Assembly: GCA_903923175.1 (NCBI GenBank) | Contig: CAIXWQ010000382.1 | Span: 1-43,954 of the forward strand | Direction of reading: 5' to 3' | DNA from: an uncultured delta proteobacterium | Lineage (GTDB): Bacteria; Myxococcota_A; Polyangia; Polyangiales; JADJMO01 | Length of the DNA stretch: 43,954 nt | In this document: one piece after another, positions 40,057 to 43,954 of the stretch | Numbering within the stretch: the first letter of the stretch is position 1 | Layout: each line of letters opens with the position of its first letter | Made by a program: the position numbers and the translations under genes | Notes under the pieces: model-generated | The model's input: only the letters and a program-made list of their open reading frames with translations | Database searches by the model: none | Told to the model about the DNA's origin: nothing

Positions 40057-41361
40057 TCAACCCGCAAGCGCCTCGGCCACGCGCGCCTTGCTGGCAGACG
40101 CGCCCCTCATCTCCGCGACGTCCGTCGCGTCGCCGGCATCCCCGGAGACGCCCGAGACGCCCGGCTCCACGCCGCGCCACAGCTGCTCGACCACCGCGTC
40201 GTAGTCGCGCGCGGCGTTCGAGTCCTCGGCCCACTCGAAGATCGTCTTCGCGTACGCGGGTGCTTCCTTGATCTTCGCGGTCGCGCGGATCGGCGTCAGG
40301 CAGCGCGGCCCGAAGTGCTCCCGCAGCGTCGCCAGCGAGTCCTGGCAGATCTTCGCGCGCGCGTCGTACATCGTCGGGATCACGCCCGCGATGCGCACCG
40401 GGTGGTGCAGCAGCTGGTTGACGTTCTTCACCGTCTTGAGCACCTGCCGCACGCCGACGAGCGACAGGTAGTCGCAGGCGACCGGCACCAGGATCGCGTC
40501 GGCGAACACCAGCGCGTTCTGGTTCATCAGCGAGAGCGAGGGGCTGCAGTCGAGGATCACGACGTCGTAGCTCTGCGAGGTCGACGCGAGCCGGTCGCGC
40601 AGCACGCGGTCGCGCTCACGGCGTCCCGCCAGGTAGAGCTCCGCGGCGGCCAGCGTCTCGTTGCTCGCGAGCACGTCGAGGTTGGTGCGCACCGGCACGG
40701 CCACGGCGGTCGGCGCGAGGCCCATCACCAGCACGTGGTAGAGCGACTTCTCGACCTTCATCCCGAGCGAGGCGGCGACGTTCCCCTGCGCGTCCGTGTC
40801 GACGAGCAGCACGCGCTTGCCCCGCGCCGCGAGCGCGGCGGCGAGGCTGACGGCGGTCGTGGTCTTGCCCGTGCCGCCTTTGTGGTTGAACACGGCGATG
40901 CGACGCGGGATGCGGTCCTCGCTGGGCCGCGCGCGTCGATCGACCGGCTTCACGGCGACCGGCGCGGAGGCGGGCTCGCGCTCGGAGTCGACCGACTCGG
41001 GCGCCTCGGACGCGCCCGTCGCTCCGGCGGTGAGCCGCGTCACGCTCGCCATCGGCGGCGGGACGTACGCGTCGATGAGTCGTGCCCCCTGGGACTCGGC
41101 GAGGATCTGCTCGCGGCACGCAGACGCGCAGGCGTACTTGCGCGTCCCCTTCACGGCGACGACCTGGGAGACGAGCTCGACGTCGAAGCGCTTGCCGCAG
41201 CCGTCGCATGTGACGGTGTCACCGCTCTGGGTCTTGCCCGCTTCCTGGCAGGGACGGGAGCAGTAGAAGGCGAAGCCGCCGTCACGCTCTTGCATCTGCC
41301 AGCGGAGCTGGACCTCGAACGACTTTTTGCAAACGGTGCAGGACTCGGTCATCGCGGCCAT
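40057..41361 (-). CDS. ParA-family ATPase with tandem Cys4 zinc-binding modules
   Basis: A 434-residue protein from ATG 41361 with AGGGAG six bases upstream. Residues 1-90 hold two Cys sets with identical spacing: C8-x2-C11-x22-C34-x3-C38 and C52-x2-C55-x22-C78-x3-C82, clearly a duplicated zinc ribbon or treble clef. A linker (90-150) leads to a ParA/MinD domain with deviant Walker A 'KGGTGKTTT' at 161-169, Walker A' 'LVDTDAQGN' and Walker B 'VVILDCSPSLSL'. The C-terminus ends in an acidic Gly/Asp/Val-rich segment. ParA proteins position DNA or protein cargo by ATP-dependent nucleoid binding. An N-terminal double zinc module is unusual; it may recruit cargo. The gene for a small RHH protein follows. 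Confidence 0.92.
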   Translation of the reverse strand: MAAMTESCTVCKKSFEVQLRWQMQERDGGFAFYCSRPCQEAGKTQSGDTVTCDGCGKRFDVELVSQVVAVKGTRKYACASACREQILAESQGARLIDAYVPPPMASVTRLTAGATGASEAPESVDSEREPASAPVAVKPVDRRARPSEDRIPRRIAVFNHKGGTGKTTTAVSLAAALAARGKRVLLVDTDAQGNVAASLGMKVEKSLYHVLVMGLAPTAVAVPVRTNLDVLASNETLAAAELYLAGRRERDRVLRDRLASTSQSYDVVILDCSPSLSLMNQNALVFADAILVPVACDYLSLVGVRQVLKTVKNVNQLLHHPVRIAGVIPTMYDARAKICQDSLATLREHFGPRCLTPIRATAKIKEAPAYAKTIFEWAEDSNAARDYDAVVEQLWRGVEPGVSGVSGDAGDATDVAEMRGASASKARVAEALAG

Positions 41362-41381
41362 CGTGTTCTCCCTACGAAGGG

Positions 41382-41402
41382 GGGGACCGTCCCGCGGTCC
41401 CC
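41382..41402. promoter_or_regulatory. inverted repeat in the ParA gene leader
   Basis: GGGGACCG and CGGTCCCC with a 5-base loop form a perfect 8-5-8 dyad, about 20 bp before the ParA start. It could be an operator for the RHH partner protein or a leader hairpin. Confidence 0.45.
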
Positions 41403-41611
41403 ACCCGCGGTGAGTGACGCCGCCTCGGCGATGCGCGTTCGCCTCGGGGCGGGATGGTCGGTACCGGGGTCGGGACCCATCGGCCAAAAAAGTGACGGCG
41501 CCCCCCCTCGGCGCAGGGAATGCGTCGCGCTGGTGGCGGGTTTCGGCGTCGCGTCCGCGTCGATCCCGCGTCTCCGACGGGCGATCGGCCCGGGAACTAC
41601 GGAGAATCCCG

Positions 41612-41639
41612 TTGACTTGAGGGGCACGGCGCTTACCAT
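41612..41639 (+). promoter_or_regulatory. promoter of the ABC exporter operon
   Basis: TTGACT (41612-41617), a 16-bp spacer and TACCAT (41634-41639) make a good sigma-70-type promoter. The predicted leader before ATG 41802 is about 155 nt long and contains a hairpin. Confidence 0.6.
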
Positions 41640-41669
41640 GCGCCGGCCCGCAAGCCGCCCGCATGGGCC

Positions 41670-41686
41670 CGTGTGCGTCGCACACG
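41670..41686. promoter_or_regulatory. perfect 8-1-8 palindrome in the ABC operon leader
   Basis: CGTGTGCGTCGCACACG lies about 25-40 bp downstream of the predicted transcription start. It may be an operator or an RNA hairpin; no regulator is known. Confidence 0.5.
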
Positions 41687-41801
41687 CGCGAGGAGTCCCA
41701 CCAGGACCCCTTCCCCAACCCGGCAGGCCAGCGCGGCAACTCGACACGACGCACGCCGGACTGACCGACGAAATCACGAATCCCCAGGAGAACGGCCGAG
41801 C

Positions 41802-42818
41802 ATGGCGACCGATGTGATGATTCACACGAAGGACCTGACGAAGCGCTACGACAACTTCGTCGCGGTCGATCGCATCTCCTTCGACGTCCACCGCGGCGAG
41901 GTCGTCGGCTTTCTCGGGCCCAACGGCGCCGGCAAGTCGACCACGATGCGCATCCTCACCTGCTTCATCTCGGCGACCGATGGCGTCGCGAAGGTGAGCG
42001 GGTTCGATTGCTTCGACGAGCCGCTCGAGGTTCGCCGCGTGCTCGGCTACCTCCCGCAGCGCGCGCCGCTCTACCCCGAGATGACGGTGCACGAGTACCT
42101 GGACTTCTGCGCCGATCTTCGCCAGCTGCCGAGCGGTGACTCGCGCAAGAAGGCCGTTCGCCGCGTCGTCGAGGTCTGCGGGCTCAACTCCTTCTACCAG
42201 AAGGAGATCCGCTCGCTCTCGCACGGTCAGCGTCAGCGCGTCGGCCTCGGCCAGGCGCTGCTGCACGATCCGCCCGTCATGATCCTCGACGAGCCGACCG
42301 CCGACCTCGATCCGAACGAGAAGCGCGAGTTCCTCACGTACCTGCGCGACATCGGCTCGAGCCGCACGGTCATCATCTCGACCCACAACATCTCCGAGGT
42401 CGAGTTCGCCTGCAGCCGCACGCTCATCATCGCGAACCGCGAGGGCAAGGGCGGCCGCGTCGTCGCCGACGGCCCCGTCGAGTCGATCCGCGCGCAGGGC
42501 GGCACCGTCCGCTACCAGGTCGGCGTCGGCGCCGGCGAGTCGGGCAAGCTGCCTGGCGCGCGCGAGCTGCGGAACGCGCTCGCCGAGCTCAAGGGCGCCG
42601 ACAGCGTCACCGAGATCGGCTCGGCGGACGACAAGAGCGTGAAGGTGCAGATCGTCGGCGCGAAGGACGCGGATCTCCGCGCCGAGCTCCGCCGCGCCGT
42701 CTCGGACAAGTCGTGGGAGCTGCTCGAGCTACGTCGCGAGCTCCCTCCGCTCGAGGACGTCTTCCGCGAGCTCACGCTCGCCGAAGACCGGCGCGATCGC
42801 CTCGCCGCCGCCGAGTGA
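41802..42818 (+). CDS. ABC transporter ATP-binding protein (GldA/ABC-2 type)
   Basis: A 338-residue ATPase of an ABC-2 exporter. Walker A 'GPNGAGKST', Q-loop 'GYLPQRAPLYPEMTVHEYL', signature 'LSHGQRQRVGLGQAL', Walker B 'PPVMILDEPTADLDP' and H-loop 'ISTHN' are all intact. The signature has LSHGQ instead of LSGGQ, as is common in GldA-like proteins. A C-terminal extension of about 100 residues ('LPGARELRNALAELKGADSVTEIG...') follows and probably contacts partner subunits. AGGAG lies upstream of ATG 41802. It is followed after 37 bp by the permease and then by an Asp/Lys-rich gene start, the order gldA-gldF-gldG. Confidence 0.93.
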   Translation: MATDVMIHTKDLTKRYDNFVAVDRISFDVHRGEVVGFLGPNGAGKSTTMRILTCFISATDGVAKVSGFDCFDEPLEVRRVLGYLPQRAPLYPEMTVHEYLDFCADLRQLPSGDSRKKAVRRVVEVCGLNSFYQKEIRSLSHGQRQRVGLGQALLHDPPVMILDEPTADLDPNEKREFLTYLRDIGSSRTVIISTHNISEVEFACSRTLIIANREGKGGRVVADGPVESIRAQGGTVRYQVGVGAGESGKLPGARELRNALAELKGADSVTEIGSADDKSVKVQIVGAKDADLRAELRRAVSDKSWELLELRRELPPLEDVFRELTLAEDRRDRLAAAE

Positions 42819-42855
42819 TTCTCCGCTTTCATTTCGCACACTTCAGGCACGATCC

Positions 42856-43569
42856 ATGAACAGCACTCTGACCATCACGCGTCGCGAGTTCCGCTCGAAC
42901 TTCGATAGCCCCATCGCGTACGTCGTCATCGCGCTCAGCCTGCTCTTCGTCGGCTGGCTCTTCTTCAGCCAGTTCTGGACGATCAACCGCGCGACCGTCG
43001 GCCCGCTCTTCTATTACCTGCCGTGGGCGTTCGTGTTCCCGATCATCCCGGCGGTCACGATGCGCCTCTTCGCCGAAGAGAAGCGCACCGGCACCATCGA
43101 GCTCCTGATCACGATGCCGGTCCGCGACCGCGACGTCGTGCTCGGGAAGTTCCTGGCGACGCTCGCGCTCATCGCGGTGCTGCTCGTCCTCTCGTTGACG
43201 TTCCCGTACACGATCTCGCGGATCGGCAACCTCGACTGGGGCCCCGTGTGGGTCGGCTACGTCGGACTGCTCCTCGAGGCCTCCGCCGCGATCTCGATCG
43301 GGCTCTTTTTCTCGAGCCTCACCGAGAACCAGATCGTCGCGTTCTTCCTGACGCTCTGCTCGCTGTTCGCGCTCTGGGCCGTCGGGTTCCTCAGCAGCGA
43401 CACCAACGGCGTGCTCGGGAACATCATCTCGTTCGTGAGCTTCGAGCGCCGGCTCTCGCCGTTCTCGCGGGGGCTCTTCGACTTCCGCAACGCGATCTAC
43501 TTCCTGTCGGTGACCGCCTTCTTCCTGCTCGCCACCACGCGCTCGCTCGAGAGCCGCAAGTGGAAGTGA
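42856..43569 (+). CDS. ABC-2 type permease (GldF-like)
   Basis: A 237-residue membrane protein with six hydrophobic helices ('IAYVVIALSLLFVGWLFF', 'LPWAFVFPIIPAVTMRLFAEE', 'TLALIAVLLVLSLTFPY', 'VGYVGLLLEASAAISIGLFFSSL', 'IVAFFLTLCSLFALWAVGFL', 'NAIYFLSVTAFFLLATTRSLE'). 'ITRREFRSNFDSPIAYVV' and 'EEKRTGTIELLITMPVRDRDVVLGKFLA' are the family blocks of GldF-like ABC-2 permeases. It forms the channel for the ATPase upstream. In Bacteroidota the GldAFG complex supports gliding; in Myxococcota the cargo is not established. Confidence 0.92.
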   Translation: MNSTLTITRREFRSNFDSPIAYVVIALSLLFVGWLFFSQFWTINRATVGPLFYYLPWAFVFPIIPAVTMRLFAEEKRTGTIELLITMPVRDRDVVLGKFLATLALIAVLLVLSLTFPYTISRIGNLDWGPVWVGYVGLLLEASAAISIGLFFSSLTENQIVAFFLTLCSLFALWAVGFLSSDTNGVLGNIISFVSFERRLSPFSRGLFDFRNAIYFLSVTAFFLLATTRSLESRKWK

Positions 43570-43623
43570 GCCGCGGCGCGACCGTCCCGACCTCCAACTG
43601 ACTTTCCCAGGAATTCCAGGAAC

Positions 43624-43954
43624 ATGGCTGACGATCCGAAGGACAAGGACGTGACCGCTGGTGAAGGCGAGGGCTCGGCCTCCGACAAGTCGGAGAAGAA
43701 GACCCCGTCGGAGTCCGACCAGTCGGTGACCCGCATCGAGCGTCCGCGCCGCGCGAGCGACCGCCCCGAGAACGAGGGCGACGAGGAATCGGCGCCGAAG
43801 GCGAAGGCTGCCAAGAAGCCGGCCGCGAGCGACGACGACGAGGCGGCCGCGAAGCCCAAGGCGAAGAAGTCGGCGTCGGCCGGCGGCCCGGTGAAGGCTC
43901 GCCGCCGCGACGACGACGAGGAAGCGCCGCGCGTGAAGCGCCCGGCGCCGAGCG
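43624..43954 (+). CDS. disordered N-terminus of a third ABC-operon protein, probably GldG-like (cut by right edge)
   Basis: ATG 43624 opens a frame that stays open to the window end (110 codons), so it is missing from the ORF track. The segment is almost wholly Asp/Glu/Lys/Ala/Ser/Pro, with runs such as 'DDDEEAP' and 'AKAAKKPAAS', and looks disordered. It begins 54 bp after the permease gene on the same strand. In this operon type the third gene encodes GldG, an ABC-associated protein with a large extracytoplasmic domain, so this may be its cytoplasmic tail. The identity is inferred from position only. Confidence 0.65.
   Translation, partial: MADDPKDKDVTAGEGEGSASDKSEKKTPSESDQSVTRIERPRRASDRPENEGDEESAPKAKAAKKPAASDDDEAAAKPKAKKSASAGGPVKARRRDDDEEAPRVKRPAPS

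Larger units (their letters stand above)
41362..41801. other. 440-bp divergent intergenic region (ParA / ABC exporter)
   Basis: It holds the leader of the ParA gene (-) and the promoter and long leader of the ABC operon (+). Stem-loops and a promoter are listed separately. A 125-residue open frame on the plus strand starting at 41431 runs into the ABC gene out of its frame and does not look like a real gene. Confidence 0.6.

Noticed and set aside
41431-41817. Possible small gene in the ParA/ABC intergenic region
   Set aside because: The frame runs out of phase into the ABC gene, contains the predicted promoter, and has no recognisable composition of a protein.
1-43954. tRNA/rRNA genes, CRISPR arrays, insertion sequences, prophage
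   Set aside because: None was found on reading: no cloverleaf-like stretch in the intergenic gaps, no regularly spaced repeats, no transposase or integrase motifs.

Overview
The window looks like a chromosomal segment of a high-GC member of the Myxococcota (former Deltaproteobacteria, probably Polyangiales or a relative). This is an inference from gene content and style. The base composition is very GC-rich with strong third-position bias, which produces long antisense shadow ORFs. There are many lipoproteins with acidic or Cys-rich tails, a DUF1592/DUF1552 pair, a bacterial topoisomerase VI, a DnaE2 with a Myxococcus-type LexA box in front, and Ser/Thr phosphatase and gliding-type (Gld-like) ABC genes. 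I see no tRNA or rRNA gene, no CRISPR array, no insertion sequence and no phage module.

Layout. 1-5.7 kb: a lipoprotein start cut by the left edge (-), a PDZ-thioredoxin protein, a CoxE-like VWA protein and two lipoproteins (+). 5.7-10.0 kb (-): a crotonase-family enzyme, then the topoisomerase VI operon top6B-top6A, whose B subunit carries a Lys/Pro-rich tail. 10.0-13.9 kb: a 321-bp divergent region with a LexA-like box, then the error-prone polymerase dnaE2 (+), which contains an in-frame double-hairpin palindromic insertion. 13.9-15.0 kb: an SdpR/SdpI-like regulator and membrane protein pair (+). 15.0-20.9 kb (-): pheT without pheS, and an operon of polyprenyl synthase, GbsR/MarR-type regulator and beta-barrel protein, with a strong AT-rich palindrome at its promoter. 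21.0-25.3 kb: an SDR, a polyprenol-phosphate mannosyltransferase-like GT2, a small TPR protein and a Rep/UvrD helicase. 25.3-27.3 kb: a TPR protein, a 3D-domain lipoprotein and a PP2C phosphatase.

27.3-32.0 kb: the translationally coupled DUF1592 (cytochrome-like) and DUF1552 genes (-), divergent from a beta-barrel protein and a lipoprotein with a CxxxCH motif (+). 31.9-38.2 kb (-): an MMPL/RND transporter, a YbhN/LPG-synthase-like membrane protein, a UDP-sugar dehydrogenase and a CpsB-type tyrosine phosphatase, which suggest envelope lipid and polysaccharide work. 38.3-41.4 kb: an MshEN-like protein (+), and a ParA ATPase with two tandem Cys4 modules followed by a small ribbon-helix-helix protein (-). 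41.4-44.0 kb: a promoter and leader hairpin, then a GldA/GldF-like ABC exporter and the start of a third gene, probably GldG-like, cut by the right edge.

The most interesting units are: (a) topoisomerase VI back to back with a probably SOS-controlled dnaE2; (b) the palindromic element carried inside the dnaE2 reading frame; (c) the zinc-module ParA plus RHH cassette, which resembles an uncharacterised partition or positioning system; and (d) the isoprenoid synthase, regulator and beta-barrel operon with its textbook operator. Function calls come from reading translated motifs by eye; no database search was run.
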